A stretch of DNA of 64,000 nt, taken from positions 62,001-126,000 of the forward strand of contig JAHDVK010000005.1 of assembly GCA_023384675.1 (NCBI GenBank). Direction: 5' to 3'. Below the pieces are notes generated by a model. That model saw only the letters and a list, made by a program, of their open reading frames with translations. It was not told the DNA's origin and did not search any database. Made by a program: the position numbers and the translations under genes. Source of the stretch: Bryobacteraceae bacterium (GTDB taxonomy: Bacteria > Acidobacteriota > Terriglobia > Bryobacterales > Bryobacteraceae). The number at the start of each line of letters is the position of its first letter. The stretch's first letter is position 1. Below are positions 27,663 to 35,332 of this stretch, piece by piece.

Positions 27663-28476
27663 CCTACTGCTTTGCCTCGCCCTGCCGCTTGCGGCGCAGT
27701 CCGTTCGCCTGCCCTGCGAACTCGCACCATACCAGCGCGTCTCGCTCATGGCGCGCGTCCCCGGCATCGTGGAAACAGTGAATGTGGACCGCGGTTCCGC
27801 GGTCCGCGCGGGCGATGCCCTCATTGTCCTTCACGCCCCCGAAATGCAAGCCCGCATCGCGGAAGCCGAAGCGAAAGCCAGCGCCATCGAAGCCCAGCGT
27901 GTCGAAGCCGAAGCCCGGCTAATTGGCGCCGAAAGCCGCTACGAACGCCTCAAGTCCGCCGGCGCCACGCCCGGCGTAGTCGCCGAACTCGACATCATCC
28001 TCGCCGAAAAGGAACGCGACGCGGCGAAGATGCTCGTCTCCGCTTTCGAACGCAGCGCCAACGCCGCCCGCGCCCAGACCGCCGCTCTCAGGCAGATGGA
28101 AGCCTACCTGCGCATCGCCGCGCCCTTCGACGGCATCATCACCGCCCGCCATGCCCATCCCGGCGCTCTCGCTGCGCCCGATTCGGGCGCCCTGCTCGAA
28201 CTCGAACAGGTCTCCCGCCTGCGCCTCGTCCTGCCCGTTCCCGAAGCTGAACTCGCCGGCATCCGTGCCGGGCGCAAGCTCAACTTCAAAGTCCCCGCAC
28301 ACCCTGGCCGCACCTTCACTGCCACTATTGCCCGTATCCCGCGCAGTCTCGACGCCGCCACCCGCACCATGCCCATCGAACTCGACGTCCCCAACCCTAC
28401 TGGGACCCTCGCCCCCGGCATGTACTGCGAAATCGACTGGCCGCAAACAGCCGCCGCGCAATCTGGTGCACGCTGA
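27649..28476 (+). CDS. Membrane fusion protein (periplasmic adaptor) of the RND pump
   Basis: A 275-residue adaptor linking the RND pump to TolC. Signal peptide MKLSSLLLCLALPLAAQ; lipoyl halves GIVETVNVDRGSAVRAGDALIVLHAPEM and RIAAPFDGIITARHAHPGALA flank a helical hairpin (EAKASAIEAQRVEAEARLIG); beta-barrel domain LRLVLPVPEAELAGIRAG. Short for the family, lacking most of the membrane-proximal domain. It starts 14 bp inside the RND gene. Gene order regulator-OMF-RND-MFP is unusual in having the adaptor last. Confidence 0.9.
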   Translation: MKLSSLLLCLALPLAAQSVRLPCELAPYQRVSLMARVPGIVETVNVDRGSAVRAGDALIVLHAPEMQARIAEAEAKASAIEAQRVEAEARLIGAESRYERLKSAGATPGVVAELDIILAEKERDAAKMLVSAFERSANAARAQTAALRQMEAYLRIAAPFDGIITARHAHPGALAAPDSGALLELEQVSRLRLVLPVPEAELAGIRAGRKLNFKVPAHPGRTFTATIARIPRSLDAATRTMPIELDVPNPTGTLAPGMYCEIDWPQTAAAQSGAR

Positions 28477-28509
28477 GTCTTCACCGGCGTGGCCGTCTGT
28501 GTGATCTCT

Positions 28510-28938
28510 TCAGAACGTTACGACCCGGTCCGATCCGCGAACGAGTTCGTGGAGATCCTTGAGTGTCGAACGAGGACACAACTCGGACCCTTCCGAATCG
28601 CGAAGCTTCAGGCAGGTACCACAGGCCATGATGTTGCCGCCCTTGCCCAGGAAGTCTTTCGCAACGCCCTGCACATCGAACTTCTCGTCGACAATCTGAT
28701 CGAGTTCGACCGCTTTCCCCAGCAGAAATACCGAGACGGTGTCGCCATTTTCGGCCGCGTAGTTGGCCAGCCGGAAAGCATTGAAAACAGCTTCCGGATC
28801 GGTGGTCGTAAGAACGAATCCCAACCGCATCGAAGTCTTGTCTTTCGGAGTTTCTGTGGCGGCCGTATTGCATCCCTGGAACGTAATTGCCATGAACAGC
28901 ATCGCCACGAGAAAGTAGGCGTGAGGTTTCCGCATCAT
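28510..28938 (-). CDS. DsrE-family sulfur-handling lipoprotein
   Basis: A 142-residue DsrE/DsrF-like protein carrying a lipoprotein signal (MAITFQGC, lipidation Cys at residue 23), so it would sit at the membrane facing outward. The DsrE domain follows (LGFVLTTTDPEAVFNAFRLANYA) and contains MACGTCLKLRDSEGSELCP, with a CxxC and a later Cys that could carry persulfide. Start at ATG 28938 (tandem ATGs) behind AAAGGAG. Last gene of the sulfur operon and paralogous to the cytosolic DsrE gene just upstream. Confidence 0.82.
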   Translation of the reverse strand: MMRKPHAYFLVAMLFMAITFQGCNTAATETPKDKTSMRLGFVLTTTDPEAVFNAFRLANYAAENGDTVSVFLLGKAVELDQIVDEKFDVQGVAKDFLGKGGNIMACGTCLKLRDSEGSELCPRSTLKDLHELVRGSDRVVTF

Positions 28939-28982
28939 CAATGCTCCTTTGTTTTCAGGCCGGGTGGCCGAAACTGGCCTCA

Positions 28983-29303
28983 TCAGAGGGTCACCAGCTT
29001 GTCTGAGTCGCGCACGACTTCGTAATGATCCTTCAGCCTTGACAGCGGGCAGATCTCCGAACCTTCGGAGTTGCGGAGTTTGAGGCACGTCCCGCAGGCA
29101 AGGAACTCGCCTCCCGCATCCAGCACTCTCTGGGCCTCGCCCTTCACGTCGAAGACCGCGTCTTCGATGGAGTCGATCTCGACGCCCTTGCCGGACAGGA
29201 AGATCCGAACCTGGTCGCCCTGCTTCAGGCTGTAGAGCGCCAGCCGCAACGCGTTGAACACCGACTCCGGTTCGGTTTGAGTAATGATCAATCCGAGTTT
29301 CAT
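28983..29303 (-). CDS. DsrE-family protein, cytosolic paralogue
   Basis: A 106-residue DsrE-like sulfur relay protein without signal: MKLGLIITQTEPESVFNALRLALYSLKQGD, then ACGTCLKLRNSEGSEICP with the same CxxC...C pattern as the lipoprotein next to it. It probably accepts or stores sulfane sulfur. Met at 29303 was preferred; an upstream ATG (29327) would add eight residues. Located between the SQR-like gene and the lipoprotein DsrE. Confidence 0.85.
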   Translation of the reverse strand: MKLGLIITQTEPESVFNALRLALYSLKQGDQVRIFLSGKGVEIDSIEDAVFDVKGEAQRVLDAGGEFLACGTCLKLRNSEGSEICPLSRLKDHYEVVRDSDKLVTL

Positions 29304-29339
29304 GATTTTCCGTGAATTCCTTCCCAACTCAGGTATTAG

Positions 29340-30578
29340 CTAGAGTTTGATCGGTACGCCGTAGAGTCTTCCGCCGGCCTTAATCACCCAGCCAATCGCG
29401 GACCGCCGCATGCCGGCCGGGGCCAGCCACCACTTTTCGAAGAGCACCTTGCCGAGGTGCCAGGCCTTTCCGATCTGGCGCAGTTGAATTTGCGGTGAGG
29501 GTTCGGCGAAGAAGTTGCCGGAGGCAAACCCGGCCAGATCCTCGCCAGCCTCCAGCATGCAATAACCGTCGCCGCAGAAGGACGAGTCGCACGGACGGCC
29601 GGTGATTTCAGCAACGATCCGTTGCGCAACCACTTCGGCCTGGGCGTGAGCGAACACGCCGGCTTTGGGCAACATCAGCGGAACATCCGGCTTCCAGCGC
29701 CCCGGAATCGGGATCGCGGTGATGTCGCCGATGGCGTAGACCCCGCCCTGATTCGTCCTCAGCGTTTGGGCATCGACCGGAATCCAGCCGGCCTGGTTGG
29801 TCAAGCCCGACTCAACGACAGCCTTCGGTGCGCGATGGGGAGGGATCGCCGCCAACAGGTCATAGCCGCACCGCGTCCCGTTATCGAAGACCAGTTCTCC
29901 GGCGCTTGCGTCTACAGCGCTGAGCTTATGGAGCGGGTGGAACTCGATCCCCTTGGAGCGGAGCATGCTTCGAACGGCTTCACCAAGCTGCGGACCTGCC
30001 ACCGGCATGGGCTGCGGCTCGGGTGTGTACAGGTGGATCTCCACTTTTGAAGACAAGCCGCGACGGCGGAAATGGTCGGCGATCAGCATGGCTCCCTCGT
30101 GGGGCGCGCCGGGGCACTTGTACGGCATGGCGGAGACGACAATGGCGATTCTCCCGCCGGTGAAGGCCTTCAGCTTGTCCCGGAGCCGTGCGGCGCCATC
30201 CAGCGTGAAGAACGTCTGCGACGCCTCGGCCAAACCCGGGATGCCCTCGGGCGCCAGATCGGCACCCAGCGCCACGATCAAGTGATCGTATGCGATCTCC
30301 GGCCCACTGGTCCGCACCTTGCGATGAACCGGGTCGATACCCAGAACTTCCGCCTGCACCAGTTCGACGCCCCGGCGCAACAGCCCTGCCAGCGGTCTAC
30401 GAATCTGATGCGGCTCACGATCTCCCGTCATGAGCCAGAGGAATGAAGGAGCAAAGGCGTGTTGCGCGTTTTTTTCTACGACCACAACCCGATGGCCGGA
30501 AGGCAATTGCCGGCGAACTTCGTTCGCGGCCACCATGCCGCCCACACCGCCGCCGAGCACAACAATCGTTGATTTCAT
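29340..30578 (-). CDS. Sulfide:quinone oxidoreductase-like FAD protein
   Basis: A 412-residue flavoprotein of the SQR/flavocytochrome-c sulfide dehydrogenase family. FAD-binding VVLGGGVGGMVAANEVR at the N-terminus, VVEKNAQHAFAPSFLWLM, second dinucleotide region, and VYAIGDITAIPIPG near the C-terminus. Cys155 (MPYKCPGAPHEG) matches one SQR active-site cysteine, and Cys335/Cys340 (SSFCGDGYC) lie where the C-terminal redox Cys is expected. It likely oxidises sulfide to bound polysulfide and passes electrons to quinone; the C-terminal amphipathic helix for membrane contact is short. Start overlaps the stop of the desulfurase (ATGA). Confidence 0.85.
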   Translation of the reverse strand: MKSTIVVLGGGVGGMVAANEVRRQLPSGHRVVVVEKNAQHAFAPSFLWLMTGDREPHQIRRPLAGLLRRGVELVQAEVLGIDPVHRKVRTSGPEIAYDHLIVALGADLAPEGIPGLAEASQTFFTLDGAARLRDKLKAFTGGRIAIVVSAMPYKCPGAPHEGAMLIADHFRRRGLSSKVEIHLYTPEPQPMPVAGPQLGEAVRSMLRSKGIEFHPLHKLSAVDASAGELVFDNGTRCGYDLLAAIPPHRAPKAVVESGLTNQAGWIPVDAQTLRTNQGGVYAIGDITAIPIPGRWKPDVPLMLPKAGVFAHAQAEVVAQRIVAEITGRPCDSSFCGDGYCMLEAGEDLAGFASGNFFAEPSPQIQLRQIGKAWHLGKVLFEKWWLAPAGMRRSAIGWVIKAGGRLYGVPIKL

Positions 30579-31747
30579 CTGCTTTCCTCCTCACCCTGCG
30601 ATCGGCCGGCCCGAAGACGTCCGGCCGCTTCCGCGACGACGGCAACCGCGGTGTCAATATCCTCCCCGGTGGTCATGCGTCCGGTGGAAAACCGAAGCGT
30701 TCCCCGCGCCCATTCCTCAGGGACACACATCGCCTGAAGCACGTGAGAGACATGAACGTGACCGGAATGGCAAGCTGCTCCAGCGGAAGCGGCTACCTTG
30801 TCCTCGATGGCGGCGAGCAGAATGTTCGCATCCACGCCATGCAAGCTCACGCTCAGCGTATTTGGGAGTCTTTGGTCAGGATGACCGTTCACCCTCAAGC
30901 GGAGCACACGCTGCCGCAGTCCTGCTTCCAGGCTGTCGCGCATACTCCGCATGTGCTCCCGGTTCGCCGCGAGATCCTGAAGCGCGATCTCGCACGCTTT
31001 GCCCAGCCCCACGACTTCGAGAACATTTTCCGTGCCCGGCCTCCGGCCGCCCTCCTGCCCGGCGCCCTCCATGAATTTCTCCAGCGGCGTTTCTTTGCGA
31101 ATGTACAGCGCCCCCACACCCTTCGGCGCATAGAGCTTGTGGCCCGCAATCGTGAGCAGGTCCACTCCCAGGGCTTGGACATCCACCGGGATCTTGCCTG
31201 CGGACTGCGCTGCATCGGAATGAACGACGATGCCGCGCGCCCTTGCCAGCGCCGTCACCGCCTCAATCGGCTGGATTGTTCCCACCTCGTTGTTGGCATG
31301 CATCAACGTGATCAGGATCGTGTCCTTACGGATCGCCCTTTCCACATCGGCAATGGACACAAGCCCGTGAGCATCCACAGGCAGGTACGTGATGTCGAAC
31401 CCGTCCTGCTTCATCTTTTCGCACACCCGCGTCACGGCGGGATGCTCGATCTGGCTTGTGATGATGTGCCTGCCATGGTCCCGCCGGGCGAATGCGATCC
31501 CGCGAATGGCATGGTTGTTCGATTCTGTGCCGCCGCTGGTGAAGAGGACTTCGTCCGGCGCGCACTGCAACAGAGCGGCCACCTGGGCGCGCGCCGTCTT
31601 CACAGCCTCGCGCGCTTTCCGCCCGTACGCGTGCGAACTGGAGGGGTTGCCGAAGTGTTCCTCGAGGTACGGACGCATCGCCTCGATCACCTCGGGAGCA
31701 TGCGGCGTTGTCGCGTTGTAGTCCAGATAAATCGGTCGGCTGGTCAA
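30575..31747 (-). CDS. Cysteine desulfurase / possible selenocysteine lyase
   Basis: A 390-residue class V aminotransferase-fold PLP enzyme removing S (or Se) from cysteine (or selenocysteine). Motifs: YLDYNATTPHAPEV, FTSGGTESNNHA, HSDAAQSAGK, PLP lysine K204 in IAGHKLYAPKG, and catalytic Cys326 in SAGAACHSGHVHVSHVL. The AACHSG loop differs from IscS and, as I recall, resembles the AACHSD of eukaryotic selenocysteine lyases. The TTG start at 31747 overlaps the ArsR-rhodanese stop (TTGA) and has AGGGAG upstream; the longer frame is rejected. It would feed sulfane sulfur to the neighbouring rhodanese/DsrE/SQR proteins. Confidence 0.88.
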   Translation of the reverse strand: MTSRPIYLDYNATTPHAPEVIEAMRPYLEEHFGNPSSSHAYGRKAREAVKTARAQVAALLQCAPDEVLFTSGGTESNNHAIRGIAFARRDHGRHIITSQIEHPAVTRVCEKMKQDGFDITYLPVDAHGLVSIADVERAIRKDTILITLMHANNEVGTIQPIEAVTALARARGIVVHSDAAQSAGKIPVDVQALGVDLLTIAGHKLYAPKGVGALYIRKETPLEKFMEGAGQEGGRRPGTENVLEVVGLGKACEIALQDLAANREHMRSMRDSLEAGLRQRVLRLRVNGHPDQRLPNTLSVSLHGVDANILLAAIEDKVAASAGAACHSGHVHVSHVLQAMCVPEEWARGTLRFSTGRMTTGEDIDTAVAVVAEAAGRLRAGRSQGEEESR

Positions 31748-32454
31748 ATTCTTCTCCCTGCGATCCGGGCCCGATGCGGCTCTACCGTGCTCACCTCGAC
31801 GGGAAGCCCTCTCGCCTGCCAGTCCGCGACACCGTCCTCCAGCCGGAAGGCAGTGAAGCCGCGAGCCCTGAGGACCTCGACCGCTTCCACTGCCAGCACG
31901 CAATAAGGACCGCGGCAGTAGGCTACAATCTCCCGGTCGCGGGGCAGATCGGCCAGGCGGCGTTCCAGTTCCTTCAGCGGCACGGACAAGGCGCCAGGCA
32001 AATGGCCGGCGGCGTACTCCTCCACCGGCCGGACGTCCAGCACCGTGACCGCGCCGTCCCGCACCTTGGCGAGCAACTGCTCGCGGTCCACGGGCTGCAA
32101 ACCGTGGCGCCCTTGCAGGTAGCGGCGCGTCATCTCGCCCACCTCGGCCAACTGCGCCTCCGCCAGGGTCCGAAGCGACAGGAAAAACTGGCTTACTTGC
32201 TCGTCCGCTAGGCGGTAAGTGACAAACAAACCGGACTTCTCCGCCTCCACCAACCGGGCCTCGCGCAGCGCCCTCAGATGTTGTGATGTGTTCGCCAGTC
32301 CCAGACCGGCTTCTGTGGCCAGCGCATCAACGGTCCGCGGGCCCTGACAGAGCAGATCCAGCAGTTCGAGCCGGCTGGGGCTCGAGAGGGCTTTGCCTAT
32401 GCGGGCAAACTGCTCGTAAATGGACCTCTTGAAACGGGTGCTGCGGCTTGCCAT
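31744..32454 (-). CDS. ArsR-type regulator fused to a rhodanese domain
   Basis: A 236-residue fusion. Residues 10-110 form an ArsR winged helix (ALSSPSRLELLDLLCQGPRTVDALA, recognition helix LANTSQHLRALREARLV) with one Cys at 36. Residues 125-220 form a rhodanese domain (VTVLDVRPVEEYAAGHLPGA) with active-site loop VAYCRGPYCVLA (Cys180, Cys185). Such fusions are known as sulfide/persulfide- or metalloid-responsive repressors. It is first in the sulfur operon with a palindromic operator 6 bp before its start, so autoregulation is expected. The inducing chemistry could be persulfide on Cys180 or Cys36. Confidence 0.9.
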   Translation of the reverse strand: MASRSTRFKRSIYEQFARIGKALSSPSRLELLDLLCQGPRTVDALATEAGLGLANTSQHLRALREARLVEAEKSGLFVTYRLADEQVSQFFLSLRTLAEAQLAEVGEMTRRYLQGRHGLQPVDREQLLAKVRDGAVTVLDVRPVEEYAAGHLPGALSVPLKELERRLADLPRDREIVAYCRGPYCVLAVEAVEVLRARGFTAFRLEDGVADWQARGLPVEVSTVEPHRARIAGRRI

Positions 32455-32460
32455 GGCTTA

Positions 32461-32484
32461 TTCAGTAATTTATTATGTACTGAA
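32461..32484 (-). promoter_or_regulatory. ArsR-type operator palindrome of the sulfur operon
   Basis: TTCAGTA-N10-TACTGAA, a perfect 7 bp inverted repeat in an AT-rich 24 bp island, ends 6 bp before the ArsR-rhodanese ATG. Size and symmetry suit a dimeric ArsR-family repressor, and the position would block the promoter or ribosome loading. Confidence 0.7.
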
Positions 32485-32605
32485 GTAATGAGCCGGCGTC
32501 AAAAGCTCTGTCCATCCTTGCAGTACACCGTGATGCACGGCTTGAGGAATGAATTGGAGCGCCCTCGACGACAGCGTTCCCCCTGGCTCTCCCTGATTCC
32601 CGCCG

Positions 32606-32611
32606 TATAAT
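32606..32611 (+). promoter_or_regulatory. -10 box of the large exported protein
   Basis: A consensus TATAAT ends 8 nt before ATG 32620, again giving a predicted leaderless transcript. No convincing -35 element was seen. Confidence 0.45.
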
Positions 32612-32619
32612 TCCAACCG

Positions 32620-34233
32620 ATGGACTCGCGTCCGATCGTTCATGCAGGTAGAATCGCCATGGCGGCGGTCATGGCTTTGGGTATGGCGCTCGTCGCGGCC
32701 CAGGAATCGCCTGTTACCGCGGTGGTCGACCGCGTCCGCGCCGCGCCGCCCGAGGTGCTCGGCGATCTCTTTCTGGGGCTTCTGGAGGACAAGCGAATTC
32801 AGGACGCGGCCTTGCGCAGTGAGATGCTGGACGACCTTTGGACGTCCTCGTTCCGCATCGCCGCCCCAGCGCCCGGTATAGCAATTCATCCCTCCGGTTC
32901 GGTATCCGTGGATGCCGACCCGCGGAATCTGACCAGCGGTCTGCGCCTGGACCGGTTGAGCGTTCGGGTCCGCACGCTGCGGCTCATGCTCGCGCAGGAG
33001 CCCGAGCGCGCGCGGGATGCCTTTGTCCAGTGGGAACCCTTCGACTTCCCGGCCGAAGACTGCGGTGTGGCTGTGCTGCCGGATGTCACCGGATACTACG
33101 AACTGGCGGGGGCGATTTTTGAGCGCGGATTCACGGATCAGCAGCGCACCGAACAGCGCCACGAGCGCTTCCTCGATGAGATCCTGTTGCGCACGCGTTC
33201 ACCACTTGAGCTGGCTGCGGCAGCCCGCGTGATCGGCGGTCTTAAGCTGACCACGACCCAGCGCCGCCATTTCGCGGGACTGTTCGCCGAGCGGTTAGGG
33301 GCGGCGCAAGGCGGTAACCGGGCCTTCTATGTCGCGGTCCGGCGCCAGGAGTTGCTGGTCCGGGTCCTGGCGCTCATCGAAACCCTTCCGGCACGCGAGC
33401 CGGCCGCGCACGCACTCGCTTTCGCTCTGCGTTCCTTTCTCGGTGCGCATCTGGCCGCGCCGCGGTGCCGCGATATCTCCGAACTCGAGCGGGGGTTTCG
33501 CGAGTTCCGGGAGGACACCCCACGGCTGGAGAAGCTGCGAGCCGATCCGAAGATCCAGGTGAATATTCGCGAGGATCCGGCGCAGGATTTCAACCAGCTC
33601 GTGCTGCCAGCGCTTGCGGCGCGCGGATTTGCGCTTGATCCGTTACCGCTCTTGATCGAACCGGAGAAGGTCGTGGACGGCGTGAAGGAAGAGGACCAGC
33701 CCATCGAGGCTTCGGCTGCTTTCTGGGAGCGGCATCGGAAGCTCGCGCAAAGCCGCCCCGGGCGGACTGGCGGACAGCAGCCCGACTCTGTCGAACAATG
33801 GCGCAAGGAGTTCAGCGACCTATTGGATCTTGCGGCCAAGGCGGCGGCCGGCGAGAAGCACTCATCCGTGTACTCGTTCACCCGCATCACCGGCGCGTAC
33901 GCCGGACTTGCGGATCTTTCGCTGGATGCCGCGCAGGCGGAGGCCGCAGCGCGGAGGTGGGTGGAATTCGTCTGCGATTCGGAGGTGGGGAACAGCGCTC
34001 CGGAACACTGGCTGGCAGCCGTAAAGCGTTTGGTCCGGCTCAGCCGGCCACTGTCGGAGAAGGCGCGCAAGGACGCGGAAGATCGCCTGGCCACGGGCTG
34101 GTCCGTCCCCGGAGTGAATCCCCTGGTTCCGGAGGCGCTGCAACAACAGTTGGCCGCTGCCCGTCATCCGGTGGTTGCGCTCTATGGCTGGGTGGGGCAG
34201 GTGTTTGCATCCGAGCGGCAGGGCTGGCGCTGA
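32620..34233 (+). CDS. Large exported protein of unknown function
   Basis: A 537-residue protein with a signal peptide (IAMAAVMALGMALVAAQ after a short basic start). The mature part is largely helical, with many Arg/Glu-rich amphipathic helices, no cysteine pairs and no recognisable catalytic motif. Segments such as LDRLSVRVRTLRLMLAQEPERARDAF suggest repeat-like helical hairpins. It precedes an ECF sigma factor by 85 bp but carries its own TATAAT, so co-regulation is not shown. The function is not recognised. Confidence 0.7.
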   Translation: MDSRPIVHAGRIAMAAVMALGMALVAAQESPVTAVVDRVRAAPPEVLGDLFLGLLEDKRIQDAALRSEMLDDLWTSSFRIAAPAPGIAIHPSGSVSVDADPRNLTSGLRLDRLSVRVRTLRLMLAQEPERARDAFVQWEPFDFPAEDCGVAVLPDVTGYYELAGAIFERGFTDQQRTEQRHERFLDEILLRTRSPLELAAAARVIGGLKLTTTQRRHFAGLFAERLGAAQGGNRAFYVAVRRQELLVRVLALIETLPAREPAAHALAFALRSFLGAHLAAPRCRDISELERGFREFREDTPRLEKLRADPKIQVNIREDPAQDFNQLVLPALAARGFALDPLPLLIEPEKVVDGVKEEDQPIEASAAFWERHRKLAQSRPGRTGGQQPDSVEQWRKEFSDLLDLAAKAAAGEKHSSVYSFTRITGAYAGLADLSLDAAQAEAAARRWVEFVCDSEVGNSAPEHWLAAVKRLVRLSRPLSEKARKDAEDRLATGWSVPGVNPLVPEALQQQLAAARHPVVALYGWVGQVFASERQGWR

Positions 34234-34317
34234 CCTGCCGCCCGCGTTCATCCCGCCGGATCCGCGATTTGCACGGTATTCCGGAGTTCGGTGTAACGGA
34301 CTGCGGTTTAGTGGATA

Positions 34318-34815
34318 GTGTCTGGTGTGTGGGATGAATCGGAGCGGCTGCCTGGTTTCGCGGAGATGTACAGCGCATACTCGCGAGACATCTGGCGCTA
34401 TGCCCTGTCGCTCTCGGGCGACCGGGCCTGGGCCGACGATCTCACGGCCGAAGCCTTCCTGCGCATCTGGGAGGCGGGTCCGCGCGTGCAACTGGCGACC
34501 GTCAAGGCCTACCTGGTGGCGATTGTCCGCAACCTCTATTTGAAGGATCTGGTCAAGCGCCGGCGCATGAGCGAAATGCCCGAGCAGGTCCAGGCGGCAT
34601 CGACGGCTGGAGCGGAATTGGAGGAGGTCCTCCAACTATTGCAGCGAATGTCCGAGGATGACCGTTCGGCGCTGCTGATGCGGGCCGAGCAGGGGCTGAG
34701 TTACGCCGAGATCGGGCAGTTGCTGGGCATCAGCGAGGGCGCCGCGCGAGTGAAGGTCCACCGGGCGCGCACGCGATTAATCGAAATGAGGGACGGACAT
34801 GGAACAAGCAACTGA
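34318..34815 (+). CDS. ECF-type RNA polymerase sigma factor
   Basis: A 165-residue alternative sigma factor. Region 2 is FAEMYSAYSRDIWRYALSLSGDRAWADDLTAEAFLRIWEA; region 4 is SYAEIGQLLGISEGAARVKVHRARTRLIEM, an ECF helix-turn-helix. GTG start at 34318, since no in-frame ATG precedes region 2. Its 3' end overlaps the small membrane protein gene by 17 bp, the usual arrangement of a sigma factor with its anti-sigma regulator. Confidence 0.87.
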   Translation: MSGVWDESERLPGFAEMYSAYSRDIWRYALSLSGDRAWADDLTAEAFLRIWEAGPRVQLATVKAYLVAIVRNLYLKDLVKRRRMSEMPEQVQAASTAGAELEEVLQLLQRMSEDDRSALLMRAEQGLSYAEIGQLLGISEGAARVKVHRARTRLIEMRDGHGTSN

Positions 34816-35332
34816 GAGACTTCTGCCGGACCATCTGGGACCGGAACGCGAGGTGGCGATGGAAGCGTTCGCGCGGACGCAGCGGGCGCTGCGCGCGCGG
34901 GGGCGATCGCTCGGGCTGGCGCTGGTTTGCGTGGCGCTGGTGTTTGCGTGTCTGCCGGACCACGGGCGGGGCCTGGTTTCGGGGCTGCGGCAGGGAGGGA
35001 TTCCATTGGCTGGGGCATTTCTGGCGGTGGGTGGGTGGTTCTTCTGGCGGTTTGTGCAGGCATCGCGACAGCTTGGAGGGACCGGTCTTGCGCCGCAGCG
35101 GTCGAACGCGGCGCGGGGGGCGTGGGCGTTTGGGGGTTGGCTGGCGGGGTTGGCGCTGGGGGAGTTGCTATGCGCAGCGTTTGGCTGGCCCGCGAGCCGG
35201 TCGATCCTGGTGGCCGGGCCGATGAGCGGGCTGATGCTCTGGGTGGGCGAGAAGCTCGGCGAGCTGGCGGAACCAGCAGCAGTGCGGACCATCCACACAC
35301 TGTTCGAGCGCGACGATCAGGACAACGGGTAG
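34799..35332 (+). CDS. Membrane protein, probable partner (anti-sigma) of the ECF sigma factor
   Basis: A 177-residue protein with a short charged cytosolic N-terminus (about 1-38) and four hydrophobic segments (LGLALVCVALVFACL; GIPLAGAFLAVGGWFFW; AFGGWLAGLALGELLCA; ILVAGPMSGLMLWV). The 17 bp overlap with the sigma gene suggests function as its membrane regulator, but the N-terminus lacks the zinc HxxxCxxC motif of classical anti-sigma factors. Assignment rests on context. It overlaps the convergent deoxyhypusine-synthase-like gene by 16 bp. Confidence 0.6.
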   Translation: MEQATERLLPDHLGPEREVAMEAFARTQRALRARGRSLGLALVCVALVFACLPDHGRGLVSGLRQGGIPLAGAFLAVGGWFFWRFVQASRQLGGTGLAPQRSNAARGAWAFGGWLAGLALGELLCAAFGWPASRSILVAGPMSGLMLWVGEKLGELAEPAAVRTIHTLFERDDQDNG

